A DNA stretch of 64,000 nucleotides from assembly GCA_048267165.1 (NCBI GenBank), contig JBLWYD010000007.1, positions 1 through 64,000 on the forward strand, in the 5' to 3' direction. Under the pieces are notes generated by a model. It saw nothing but the letters and a program-made list of their open reading frames with translations. It searched no databases and had not been told where the DNA came from. A program made the translations under genes and the position numbers. Below are positions 1 through 9,100 of the stretch, one piece after another (the first letter of the stretch is position 1; each line of letters begins with the position of its first letter). This DNA is from PGYR01 sp048267165 (GTDB taxonomy: Bacteria; Bacteroidota; Ignavibacteria; Kapaibacteriales; UBA2268).

Positions 1-378
1 CATTATATTCTTATCGTGCATTTCAAAGTTATCGTAATTCAATTCTTTGATGGCTTGATTTACCATATCGACATATAGTTTATCAATCTCTACAGCATCT
101 GCTCTAGTGGCACCACTTTGTAAACCATAGAAACAAAAAAACGCTGAATTTGCGCCTAAGTCTAATACTGATTTACCTTCAAACCAAGTTGAATTAAATA
201 AAAATTCAACTAGATCTTGTTTCCTTTTGAGTTTTGGGTCTTTTTTTGATACACTTATTGAACCTTTATCTACAGTAAATTCTTGATAACCAAAAAAGTT
301 CAACTTATCTGATATTTCTAGTTTACCTTTTTCAGCATATCTGTTTGGGTCGTCGTAAAGATTGATGTTTTTGTCCAT
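1..378 (-). CDS. SAM-dependent methyltransferase, N-terminal part
   Basis: Open reading frame of 126 codons that runs off the left edge, so the C-terminal part is missing. The ATG is at 378. About 70 residues in, the peptide VLDLGANSAFF matches motif I of class I SAM-dependent methyltransferases, and AVEID about 20 residues later matches the acidic residue that binds the ribose of SAM. The upstream part (about 60 residues) has no motif I recognise. The gene is divergent from mnmE, with a 121-base shared promoter region. The substrate cannot be told from the visible part; small molecule, lipid or protein methylation are all possible. Confidence 0.72.
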   Translation of the reverse strand, partial: MDKNINLYDDPNRYAEKGKLEISDKLNFFGYQEFTVDKGSISVSKKDPKLKRKQDLVEFLFNSTWFEGKSVLDLGANSAFFCFYGLQSGATRADAVEIDKLYVDMVNQAIKELNYDNFEMHDKNIM

Positions 379-499
379 TTTTAACCATATATTATATTCT
401 TTCTCAAAATGACAAAAATTATGCCATTCACTAAATTACAATCTTTTATTATATAGTCGTATATTAAAAATTAAATAAATCATAATTCGTATAACATAT

Positions 500-1837
500 A
501 TGTCACGTACAATTGCAGCATTGGCAACGGCTCCCGGTATAGCAGGGCTCAACGTTGTCCGTATTTCGGGTAAGGAAGCTATCTCCATAGCCGACAAATG
601 CTTTGTGGGTAAGACCACTCTTGCAGATGCCAACTCGCATACTATTCACTATGGTAATTTTAAAAGCGAAGAGACGCTTATAGATACGGTAACAGCGAGT
701 ATTTTCAAAGCCCCGAACTCCTACACAGGAGAAGATACAATCGAATTCGGTTGCCACGGAGGTAATATAGTTGCAGGCCAAATAGTGGACGCACTTTTGG
801 TTGCAGGTGCAGTGATGCCCGAGCCGGGTGAATTTACTCGGACTGCTTTTCTGAATGGGAAGCTAGACCTGACTCAAGTGGAAGCAGTGGCTGATATTAT
901 CCATTCTACTTCCGTAGCTGGTGCATTGACTTCAGCTCGCCAGTTAATAGGTGAATTCACTCAACGGTTGAAAGACCTACGCCACGGATTGATACGTACG
1001 GCAGGGCTTTTGGAACTAGAGCTTGATTTTTCTGAAGAAGATATAGAGTTAATCGACAATAGCGAGGTCAGAGCTAGATTAGTAGAATCGCAAATCTACT
1101 GCAACGAACTAGCCGAAAAATTCCGTGCTTCTGAAGTGCTTCGTTCTGGTTTTGTGGTAGCTGTTGCGGGATTCCCCAACTCTGGTAAATCGACACTTTT
1201 CAATAAAATATTACAAAAAAACAGAGCTATAGTCAGCGAAATAGAAGGAACAACTCGCGATTATATAGAAGAAGACGTACTTCTTGGCGACATAAAAGTC
1301 CGATTAATCGACACTGCTGGTCTCCGCGAAACAGAAGATATAATAGAGATAGCCGGTATAAAGCTAGTGGAATCAGTACTCGAGCAGTCGAATCTAGTCT
1401 TAGTGCTGAATGATGCAAGCAAGGGGTTTGACCAATCAGATGAGCTGTTTAACTCTTTGAAAGAGAAATACCCAAACTCTGAATTTATGCTAGTTCAAAA
1501 CAAAAGTGACTTGTTGGACAGCACAGCTGATGGTGTATTCGTATCAGCAAAAACAGGTGATGGAGTCGAGAATATAACAGATAAAATAAAATCGGCATCA
1601 AAAAATAGTATAGACCGTATTAATGACGTGTTAATAAACAAGCGTCACGCTGACCTACTCCGACGTACATCGTCAGAAATACAAAGAGGAATAGACGCAA
1701 TTGACGCTAATATGCAAAATGAGATTATAGCCATAGATATTCGCAATGCGACCAATACACTAGGTGAGATTACTGGTGACCGCTGGAACGAAGAGGTTTT
1801 GGCTGAGATATTTTCGGGATTCTGCATAGGTAAATAA
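500..1837 (+). CDS. mnmE: tRNA modification GTPase MnmE
   Basis: With MnmG this enzyme makes the 5-carboxymethylaminomethyl modification of U34 in tRNAs reading split codon boxes. The 445 residues match the usual family length. The N-terminal folate-binding TrmE domain starts at MSRTIAALATAPG. The inserted G domain has G1 GFPNSGKS at 224-231, G2 TTRD at 251-254, G3 DTAG at 271-274 and G4 NKSD at 334-337. The protein ends in CIGK, the family's C-terminal motif carrying the catalytic cysteine. All key residues are present. The ATG at 500 gives the conserved N-terminus. MnmG is not in the window. Confidence 0.97.
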   Translation: MSRTIAALATAPGIAGLNVVRISGKEAISIADKCFVGKTTLADANSHTIHYGNFKSEETLIDTVTASIFKAPNSYTGEDTIEFGCHGGNIVAGQIVDALLVAGAVMPEPGEFTRTAFLNGKLDLTQVEAVADIIHSTSVAGALTSARQLIGEFTQRLKDLRHGLIRTAGLLELELDFSEEDIELIDNSEVRARLVESQIYCNELAEKFRASEVLRSGFVVAVAGFPNSGKSTLFNKILQKNRAIVSEIEGTTRDYIEEDVLLGDIKVRLIDTAGLRETEDIIEIAGIKLVESVLEQSNLVLVLNDASKGFDQSDELFNSLKEKYPNSEFMLVQNKSDLLDSTADGVFVSAKTGDGVENITDKIKSASKNSIDRINDVLINKRHADLLRRTSSEIQRGIDAIDANMQNEIIAIDIRNATNTLGEITGDRWNEEVLAEIFSGFCIGK

Positions 1838-1923
1838 TTAAATTTAGGTGCAAAAAGTAGAGATATAGTCCAAATTCTTTATATTTGGGGTTTCGTAAAG
1901 TACTTTATGCAAAAGAGGTTTTA

Positions 1924-2976
1924 GTGGAAATTAATAGAGACAGTATTAGCAAGTTCGACCAAGGGAATATGTTCGCTATTTTAGCGGATTTCCATTCGCA
2001 AGTCGAAATAGGTATAGATGCAGGTCAGTCAATAGAAAAACGAATCTACGATTTCGATAATATCGTTATTTGTGGTATTGGTGGGTCGGCTATTTCTGGT
2101 GATATTCTCCGAAGTTATCTAGAGCAAGTAGGTTACGAAAAGCAAATATTTGTTAATCGTGAATACACCCTACCTAACTGGGTGAACGAAAGAACGCTTG
2201 TAGTTGCTAGTTCTTACTCTGGTAATACTGAAGAAACACTTGCTGCCTACAACGATGCTAATAAAGTAACTGATAATATTATTTGTTTCACTACTGGTGG
2301 TGAGCTAGAAAGCTTAGCGAATAAGAACGGACATCAAGTAGTAAAAATGCAAGCGGGTATGATGCCTCGCTGTGCATTAGCAATGAGCTTTTTCTCTATT
2401 CTAACTGCGTTTTTGCATCTAGAAATAGTTGATAAAAATAAGACAGAAGATATAGAACTTGCAGTAAAAGATACTTACTATAACTTGAAAAAATCATCAA
2501 AACGCTACCAAGAATTAACGAACAATGAAGCCATCAAACTAGCACTTTTGCTTAATGGTAAAAAGACTGTACTCTACACTGGTAAAGTAATGGCACCAAT
2601 TGCTATGCGTTGGGCTGGTCAGTTACATGAAAATTCGAAAGCACACGCATTTTTCAATGTAATACCTGAGATGAACCACAACGAAATTAACTCATGGGAT
2701 TACAAAGAAAACAACTCTGATTTCAGAATTATACTGCTAAAAGACCCCTCAGAGAACCAAAGAGTCCAAAAAAGAATCAAAGTTTTCAGCGATTTGCTCC
2801 AAGATAAAGCCAACGTTTATGGCTTTTCATCAGACGCTGAATACTTGCTTTCCCGAATGTTCGAGATGATATACTTCGGTGATTGGGTGAGCTACTTCCT
2901 TGCTCTAATGCGAGGGGTTGACCCTACACCAATTCCTACAATAACTAAGCTAAAAGAGTTGATGGCTGGGGAGTAG
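1924..2976 (+). CDS. Bifunctional phosphoglucose/phosphomannose isomerase
   Basis: Interconverts glucose-6-phosphate, or mannose-6-phosphate, with fructose-6-phosphate in the cytoplasm. The SIS fold is visible: GIGGSAISGD and SSYSGNTEETL form the sugar-phosphate binding loops, and PEMNHNEINSW is the active-site region typical of the PGI/PMI family rather than classical PGI. The frame is open from a TTG at 1885, but I chose the GTG at 1924. An AGAGG ribosome site (1914-1918) lies 5 bases before it, and the resulting N-terminus (MEINRDSISKFDQGNM) fits the family better. That gives 350 residues. The gene follows mnmE by 86 bases and may be cotranscribed with it. Confidence 0.9.
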   Translation: MEINRDSISKFDQGNMFAILADFHSQVEIGIDAGQSIEKRIYDFDNIVICGIGGSAISGDILRSYLEQVGYEKQIFVNREYTLPNWVNERTLVVASSYSGNTEETLAAYNDANKVTDNIICFTTGGELESLANKNGHQVVKMQAGMMPRCALAMSFFSILTAFLHLEIVDKNKTEDIELAVKDTYYNLKKSSKRYQELTNNEAIKLALLLNGKKTVLYTGKVMAPIAMRWAGQLHENSKAHAFFNVIPEMNHNEINSWDYKENNSDFRIILLKDPSENQRVQKRIKVFSDLLQDKANVYGFSSDAEYLLSRMFEMIYFGDWVSYFLALMRGVDPTPIPTITKLKELMAGE

Positions 2977-2998
2977 TATATATTCAAAGAAACGACGA

Positions 2999-3619
2999 CT
3001 ACTTCCAAAAAGTAATCAATCTATCTTCAATCTTATAATTCGAAAACCCTATCTCTTTTGCGACCAATTCTATTGTATCGCTAGTATATATGAATACGTG
3101 TGTGAAGTCATTTTTGTAATACCACTTATCGAAGTTAATGGATTCGTCATACAAATGAGTCATGCAATACAGCTTACCATCTGGATTAAGTATATCTTTC
3201 AGACGCTTAAATTCATCGTAAGGATTGTGCAAATGCTCTATGACTTCGCAAGCAAAAATATAGTCGTATTTTCTCTCAAGTAGTTCCGGATTATTGTGAT
3301 ATATCGGGTCATAGAGAGATGGATTATATCCTTTCTCGTTGAGCATCTTCGCAATTACTGGACCCGAACCAGCTCCGAAGTCTAGTCCCAATTCGTCTGC
3401 CGAATGGTTCTTCAAAATAACATTAGTAATGGGTGATACGAAATTCTGGTAGCGGATGTCATCTATATCATTATTGTGAGTGTCATATCTCGCTTTCTCG
3501 TCGTCGATGGTAGGTAATGAGCCAGTAGGTCTAAATATACCTTTGCAGTTCTTACACTGCCAGTATTGCTCTTTATAGAAGCTGATGGAATCGGAATTGC
3601 AAAGTAGGCATTTAGGCAT
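2999..3619 (-). CDS. Class I SAM-dependent methyltransferase with N-terminal zinc ribbon
   Basis: A 206-residue protein. The first 30 residues hold two CxxC pairs (CLLC and CKNC), which suggests a zinc ribbon. Next comes a Methyltransf_11/23-like domain, with LGLDFGAGSGP as the SAM-binding motif I and FACEVIEHL as motif II. This zinc-ribbon plus methyltransferase layout is common among methyltransferases of cell-surface sugar or small-molecule pathways, but the substrate is unknown. It is convergent with the isomerase gene (22-base gap) and ends in TGG-AAG (FWK). Confidence 0.85.
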   Translation of the reverse strand: MPKCLLCNSDSISFYKEQYWQCKNCKGIFRPTGSLPTIDDEKARYDTHNNDIDDIRYQNFVSPITNVILKNHSADELGLDFGAGSGPVIAKMLNEKGYNPSLYDPIYHNNPELLERKYDYIFACEVIEHLHNPYDEFKRLKDILNPDGKLYCMTHLYDESINFDKWYYKNDFTHVFIYTSDTIELVAKEIGFSNYKIEDRLITFWK

Positions 3620-3636
3620 ATTATATTCTGAAAGAT

Positions 3637-3668
3637 AAAAAAAAAGCTCCCAATAAATTCTGGGAGCT
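3637..3668 (-). terminator. Rho-independent terminator of the T9SS gene at 3697-6024
   Basis: Inverted repeat AGCTCCCA (3645-3652) and TGGGAGCT (3661-3668) with an 8-base loop. On the minus strand it is followed by a run of T (complement of 3637-3645). It lies about 30 bases after the stop codon at 3697. Confidence 0.85.
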
Positions 3669-3696
3669 TCAATTTAATATTTGCTGAGCAATAAAA

Positions 3697-6024
3697 CTAT
3701 TGCTTCACGAATTTTGCAAATTTTATTGCATTGTTATCTTCTATCATTAAGAAATAAGTACCCGTAGTAAGGTCAGAAACTTGGATATTTGTTTGAGTAT
3801 AATCAATATTTCTAATCATATTCCCAGCTATATCGAGTAACTTTATACTAGTATTAGCAGTTATTTCTAGATTGTCGAATTGTACATAATCAGTAGTAGG
3901 ATTTGGGTAAACACTAACCGGCTCGTAACCTGATAACTCGAATATACCTGTTACATCTTTGTACGATAACCAATCCATTATGCTTTTGAAAATGTTGGCT
4001 CTCTGAGTTAAATCAGTGAAGTTAGACATATTCATACCTAAAGCAAGTGATCTACTTACCCCATTGTCGTTTCTAATAGCGACTGTGCTATCTTTAGAAA
4101 CAGAGTGATGGAATACATTGTGTGATTGACTATTAGCAGCAATTAGGTTTAGAGTAGGGAATGCATTGTCTTGATCTAATATTGTAACAATTCCAGGAAC
4201 AGTTGCAAAATCATTCGAAATTGGGTCACCACTTACCCCATTTAAAGTAAAAGTACCATCTCCTCCAAACCCTTGTAGTAGAGCACCATTGTACGTAGCA
4301 CCGAATGCATCAAGGTTGAAATTTGATTCTAATGCAGCTATTAAATATGGTCTATCACCCAAATGGAATAAGCTAGTTCCAGCATCACTTAAAGTCTGGA
4401 AAGAAAGATATTCTTCAGCGTTCAGATTTCCTCCGATTCCAGAGTTCCATATAACGGTCTGAATGTCACCTACTCTTAGTGCATATTTGCTAAACTCGTA
4501 AGAGGGCATATTAATATAATCACTGTAACCTGTTGTGTTAAGCATACCGCTAACATCAGTAAGTGAAGTTAATTGTGGAAATTCTTCATTAACGTAGATA
4601 ACAGGTATTCTGTATGAACTCGCTGTGAATTTTGTATTGAAAAAGTAGTCTTCATTTTTGTTTTGAATTACCATAATTGTAGATTCAACTTCAATTATAC
4701 CATTTCCATTTTGAATTTCTACGTTTATTTGCAGCTCTTCTTTCTCACCTGCAGCTACAGTGATTGGGACAATAGTTTCGGGAGAAGTAACTGTAAGATT
4801 CAACTTTTCAGTCGTACTTTCTGCTATTTTAGAGAATTCATTTTTAGCAACTGAAACAGTTATTTCGTTATCAGTATTGTTCTCTACAACTATTCTAACT
4901 TGGTTATCACCAGAAGGGTCATAGTTCAAATGCGATGCAGATGTGTAGATGTTAATACCACTATTTCCTTCTAATTTGACTACTTCATGTCCCAAATTAT
5001 CTACATAATAAATGTCACCGGCAGCATCAAACTTCACACCCATTATGCTAAGAGCACTAGTGTTTAATCTTTTAAGTTCTGCGAAAGTTTTTGAATCATA
5101 AATAATGATTTCGCCAGTTGCGTTATCACTAACTATCATATAATTTTCGTTAATATCAATTCCAGAAGGGCGTACTAACCCTGAGGAAACAACAGTTTCC
5201 CATGTTGTACCGTTAACTTCTACAAATGTTGCAAGTTGCTCTCCACCATTAGAATTGAATGACAAATCCCTACCAATTGTTCCAGTAGTAATATCCATTC
5301 TATTTACGCTTCTAGTACCCGGATTAATATAGTAAAGCCAGTTACCCATTATCTCGATATGAGCTGGAGTTGTAGGATTCATTTCATAAGGAACATCTAC
5401 GTGGCGGAACACTTGTCCATCTGAATGATCATGACCACCAGGTTCGTGACCAGCTGCGAATTTAACTTGAGTTATATTGCCATTCTCACCATCATTAACC
5501 CAATAAGTATTATCCACTTCGTGAGCTATACCAGTAGAGTAAGGACTTTGGTGTATCATATCATAATGACTACCATTGACTTGATTAGTTGGCGGGTTTC
5601 CAACTTTAGCATAGATAGACATATCCGAAGGCCAAAGTGAAGGCCCACTCCATCCACCAAAAGTTCCTCTGTTGGCGTTAAAATAGTTCTGAGCAGTAGC
5701 CCAAGTAGTATCTCCGAAAGCTAATGCCGACCCGTAAACTAAAAAGTGTCCAGCAGCCCCATCTTTACGAAAATCATTGAGTTGAGCAGTCGTCCCCGGG
5801 TTGTCTATAGTTATAGTTGTACCGCCAGCTTCTAACCCATGATTAAGTACCCATAGTTGCCCTGGAACTAGTGGGTTGAAGTCCACGTCCATAGGGTAAG
5901 CCACATTCTGTGAAGATGTTACAATTACTTTTTTGTTTATATTTCCGTCGATTAACTGCTGTGTATCAGCGAACAAGTTAATAGTACTCAAAGCTAATAG
6001 TGAAATCAGTATTTTAAATCTCAT
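3697..6024 (-). CDS. T9SS-exported beta-propeller-like protein
   Basis: A 775-residue secreted protein. Signal peptide MRFKILISLLALSTINLFAD at the N-terminus. The middle has NHL/SMP-30-like beta-propeller features, such as repeated G-x-I-Y-Y-V-D-N segments (for example around residue 340). The C-terminal 80 residues hold VYPNPTTDYVQF and end in FAKFVKQ, a type A sorting domain recognised by the type IX secretion system. The protein should therefore cross the outer membrane and be released or anchored at the surface. A terminator follows. No enzymatic motif was recognised; the function is unknown. Confidence 0.85.
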   Translation of the reverse strand: MRFKILISLLALSTINLFADTQQLIDGNINKKVIVTSSQNVAYPMDVDFNPLVPGQLWVLNHGLEAGGTTITIDNPGTTAQLNDFRKDGAAGHFLVYGSALAFGDTTWATAQNYFNANRGTFGGWSGPSLWPSDMSIYAKVGNPPTNQVNGSHYDMIHQSPYSTGIAHEVDNTYWVNDGENGNITQVKFAAGHEPGGHDHSDGQVFRHVDVPYEMNPTTPAHIEIMGNWLYYINPGTRSVNRMDITTGTIGRDLSFNSNGGEQLATFVEVNGTTWETVVSSGLVRPSGIDINENYMIVSDNATGEIIIYDSKTFAELKRLNTSALSIMGVKFDAAGDIYYVDNLGHEVVKLEGNSGINIYTSASHLNYDPSGDNQVRIVVENNTDNEITVSVAKNEFSKIAESTTEKLNLTVTSPETIVPITVAAGEKEELQINVEIQNGNGIIEVESTIMVIQNKNEDYFFNTKFTASSYRIPVIYVNEEFPQLTSLTDVSGMLNTTGYSDYINMPSYEFSKYALRVGDIQTVIWNSGIGGNLNAEEYLSFQTLSDAGTSLFHLGDRPYLIAALESNFNLDAFGATYNGALLQGFGGDGTFTLNGVSGDPISNDFATVPGIVTILDQDNAFPTLNLIAANSQSHNVFHHSVSKDSTVAIRNDNGVSRSLALGMNMSNFTDLTQRANIFKSIMDWLSYKDVTGIFELSGYEPVSVYPNPTTDYVQFDNLEITANTSIKLLDIAGNMIRNIDYTQTNIQVSDLTTGTYFLMIEDNNAIKFAKFVKQ

Positions 6025-6147
6025 ACCTTCTTTCTCCGTTTTGTTATTATTGATTTTTATATAGATGTTTCTATAGCGTATAAAGTTACTATTTTATTGT
6101 TTTAAATTGAAATCAATTCAAAAAGATGTCAATTAGAGTGCAAATAA

Positions 6148-7122
6148 CTATATCTTAATTTCTAGTTCACTAGCACTGATTGCTTTGATTTGTGCCTGTA
6201 AGTAATCGACTACTTTAGCAAACGGATTACCACTACCAAAATCTACAGATATATTTTCTCTAAGATTAGAGTTAGAATTTATATCATAGAAATACGCCTC
6301 GCCATCTGCCCCATAAGTAAACTCTACACTTGCAACGGAGTGCCCACTTGCTTTTATTATTCTCTTAGCCGTTTCGACTATATTGGGGTCTATCTCGTTG
6401 TACGAATAGAACTCAGGTGCTTTGGTAGATGGTATTTCACAGTGACCTGCTTCTCCATTCTCAGGATTGCATATAACAGAAGGGCATAAGTTAAAAGCTC
6501 CATTTGTTATTATACGCATAGCATAAAGCAGCTCATCGCCTATAAATTCCAACCTTACTATTCCAAATTCTCTATCATACTCTATTTCATTTTGCAATAG
6601 GAACAAATTATCTGGAAACCATATATTAGGATTGCTATCAAATATCTCTTTTATCTCCGAAAACGAATGCACTTTGTAGATTCTTGAACCACTTCCGCCT
6701 TGTTGTGGCTTTAGTATCTGTGGGAATTTTATTCTATCCGAATTTAACTCTAGTGCATTTAGATTATTGAAAAAATGAGTTTTAGGGTAATTGATGTTTA
6801 GATTTTTTAGCATCATCATCTGAGCAGTTTTACTTATTTCCAGATCCATCGAATCTTTTCCATTCAGTACTATACAATTATTACTCTCTAAGTAATTACA
6901 CAAAGCATAAGCAAATGAAATAGCGTTCTGATTACCTCTATTATAAGCGCTTGGACTAACCAAATTATAGTACATTTTTGATCTAGGTTCATCTTCTAGT
7001 GTGCAAAAACCATTAGTAAGGTCAATTTTCTCGTAAGAGATATTGCGTTTTTCTAATTCATTGAATAGCGGTTCGTGCCACTGTGGATGTTCGTAAATAA
7101 TGCCAATATCATATTTTATCAT
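6148..7122 (-). CDS. ATP-grasp domain ligase (RimK/D-Ala-D-Ala ligase-like)
   Basis: A 324-residue predicted cytoplasmic protein. ILKPQQGGSGSRIYKV (about residues 135-150) matches the ATP-grasp lysine and glycine-rich loop. FYDINSNSNLRE near residue 280 supplies the Asp and Asn that bind Mg-ATP. ATP-grasp enzymes join a carboxylate to an amine or thiol through an acyl-phosphate. The closest general resemblance is to RimK-type glutamate ligases and D-Ala-D-Ala ligases, but the substrate is not evident. It sits alone between two T9SS cargo genes on the same strand, with 120-240 base gaps, so no operon context helps. Confidence 0.78.
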   Translation of the reverse strand: MIKYDIGIIYEHPQWHEPLFNELEKRNISYEKIDLTNGFCTLEDEPRSKMYYNLVSPSAYNRGNQNAISFAYALCNYLESNNCIVLNGKDSMDLEISKTAQMMMLKNLNINYPKTHFFNNLNALELNSDRIKFPQILKPQQGGSGSRIYKVHSFSEIKEIFDSNPNIWFPDNLFLLQNEIEYDREFGIVRLEFIGDELLYAMRIITNGAFNLCPSVICNPENGEAGHCEIPSTKAPEFYSYNEIDPNIVETAKRIIKASGHSVASVEFTYGADGEAYFYDINSNSNLRENISVDFGSGNPFAKVVDYLQAQIKAISASELEIKI

Positions 7123-7289
7123 AGTTTATATTTCTCAGATTGTTATTTATAAATTCAGATGCAAAATAATGCATTTGGACTATTTAAAGATGATTTATTT
7201 TTTCAGAAGTTTATAATTGTCTAGTAAGGTACAAATTCTAGACTTCTATTACTTCATTAATATATATAGTAGTTGTTATTGCTTTCTGA

Positions 7290-7310
7290 TAATAATCATT
7301 GCATTATTTG
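7290..7310 (+). repeat. 21-bp direct repeat, copy 1
   Basis: TAATAATCATTGCATTATTTG occurs identically at 8996-9016. TTGTTAT also precedes both copies by roughly 10 bases. The two copies flank the T9SS gene at 7361-8872. Copy 2 lies upstream of the next T9SS gene, so the sequence may be promoter-derived. Confidence 0.6.
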
Positions 7311-7330
7311 GGGTCTATTTATTACATAAA

Positions 7331-7352
7331 TAAAAAGGAGCACGAAGCTCCC
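7331..7352 (-). terminator. Rho-independent terminator of the T9SS gene at 7361-8872
   Basis: GGAGC (7337-7341) and GCTCC (7347-7351) pair around a 5-base loop. On the minus strand the stem is followed by five T and an A. It lies 9 bases after the stop codon. Confidence 0.8.
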
Positions 7353-7360
7353 TTAGATTT

Positions 7361-8872
7361 CTATTTAGTTATAAAGACATTCTTGGATTGTTTGACGCCT
7401 ATCGACTCGACTTTTAAGGTGTAGATTCCTTGAGGAATCTCGCGTATATCTAATCTAAAATCTTTATCATTTATATCCGATTGCTCGATTACTTTTCTAC
7501 CAGTGTAATCATACAGTTCTATGTTATATGGCAACGCGATTGTGTTAAGATTTATGAAATCACAAGTAGGGTTTGGGAATACAGTAAATAAAGAGTTATC
7601 ACTTGTTTCAACTATACTAGTTACTAAGTCTCTACTCATCTTGAAGAAATATGATTTATAAGGAATTGAATTAGTGATGTCATATTCTCCCATTGATATG
7701 ATTAGACCTTCTTCATCTGAATTCAAATTATATACATTTTCTTTTAGTCTATCTAAACTAGACCAACTCCAAGAAAATTCATTTTTTATATTAAAATTGT
7801 CGTCAATTTCTGCAATCCAGTAGTCTGAATAAGTAAGATCAGCATAGGTCTTTTTATTAGTTGATGCATTACCGTAAAAATATAAACTATTAGTGTACTT
7901 ATCGTAATAAATATTTTCAAGATCAACTTTATGATTGAATTCAAAATCGACTACTTTTTTTAATTCATTAGTTCCTATAACATATTCGAAGATTGTTATT
8001 TTGTTGTCAAGTAAATATTTATTCTTAACTGAACTATCTTGTTTACTAAAGGCTACATAAAATTTATTATTTACCTCAAATGTTTTACCCGATAAATAGG
8101 TGAATTCATTCTCAATAATTAAAGTATCAACAGAAAGATTGAATTTATTAATCCTATAAATCTCAAATTTACTCAAAGTGTCATCAACACCTTCTTCAAA
8201 TAATAGGCTATTATAAATATTAAAAACTGTGAAATAATTGGCATCATCATAAACTAAGTAATCCACTGTATATTGAGATTCCGTCTTTAAATAATAGACT
8301 AAAACCTTTTCTAAACTATCACCATCAATTGATATTTTGTATAATTTTTGTACTTGATAGTTTACATCTCCGGAGAAACGAGTTGGGTCAATTTTATAGA
8401 ATGTATCACCTATTAATGGTCTATACTTATCTTCTAAGATTCTTTCATAATAACTGTTTGCTTTCTCATGGTAAACTTTGATTTCATCTCCAGTTATCTT
8501 AGTTAGGGTTACTTGGTTCGGAATTAGTTCTAACCTTTTTGAGACAATTATGATATCTTCTATTTGTTTATACATTAACTTTACAAAATAAGATTCTTTT
8601 TCCAAACCTAAACTAATAGGTTTAGACTCTTGGATAGATCCATCTTTTAAATTGTAATGTACAATATAGTTACTCCATTGGTTCTCTCCAGGAGCTAGAA
8701 AAGATTTACTGTTTAAAGTTACTAGTAAATCACCAGCAACTATTGACTTATTGGGATTGTTCAAATAATTAAGTCGCTCAAAATCGAATATCTTTTGTTG
8801 ACTGTATAAGTGGTTACTACTAAAAGTCAGAATTAAGAGGCCTAAGATACTCGATAAAACAACCTTTCGCAT
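7361..8872 (-). CDS. T9SS-exported protein of unknown function
   Basis: I take the start as the ATG at 8872 (503 residues). It gives the signal peptide MRKVVLSSILGLLILTFSS ending near LYSQ, whereas the longer open frame to 8923 places 17 extra residues before it. The C-terminus carries FTVFPNPTCDFINL and ends NVFITK, a T9SS type A sorting domain. The centre is rich in tyrosine, aspartate and beta-strand-like segments, with no enzyme motif. It resembles the many propeller-like cargo proteins nearby. A terminator follows directly. Confidence 0.8.
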   Translation of the reverse strand: MRKVVLSSILGLLILTFSSNHLYSQQKIFDFERLNYLNNPNKSIVAGDLLVTLNSKSFLAPGENQWSNYIVHYNLKDGSIQESKPISLGLEKESYFVKLMYKQIEDIIIVSKRLELIPNQVTLTKITGDEIKVYHEKANSYYERILEDKYRPLIGDTFYKIDPTRFSGDVNYQVQKLYKISIDGDSLEKVLVYYLKTESQYTVDYLVYDDANYFTVFNIYNSLLFEEGVDDTLSKFEIYRINKFNLSVDTLIIENEFTYLSGKTFEVNNKFYVAFSKQDSSVKNKYLLDNKITIFEYVIGTNELKKVVDFEFNHKVDLENIYYDKYTNSLYFYGNASTNKKTYADLTYSDYWIAEIDDNFNIKNEFSWSWSSLDRLKENVYNLNSDEEGLIISMGEYDITNSIPYKSYFFKMSRDLVTSIVETSDNSLFTVFPNPTCDFINLNTIALPYNIELYDYTGRKVIEQSDINDKDFRLDIREIPQGIYTLKVESIGVKQSKNVFITK

Positions 8873-8995
8873 AATGGCAATCAATCGCACTATATTTAAA
8901 TTCATCACTTTACCTAATTGCAAATTCTAATTAATAAAACTAAAACTAAAATATAATATTTCTTAATAATTAGCAATATAAATTGTTATGTCGCC

Positions 8996-9016
8996 TAATA
9001 ATCATTGCATTATTTG
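8996..9016 (+). repeat. 21-bp direct repeat, copy 2
   Basis: Identical to 7290-7310. It lies 85 bases before the ATG at 9101, within the likely promoter region of that gene. Confidence 0.6.
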
Positions 9017-9100
9017 TGCATAAGTTGTAACTTAGTTTATAATTGGCGTGTTAAGTCATCTAGATATAGTTATTACAAACTAAATACAAGAGGGAATCAA

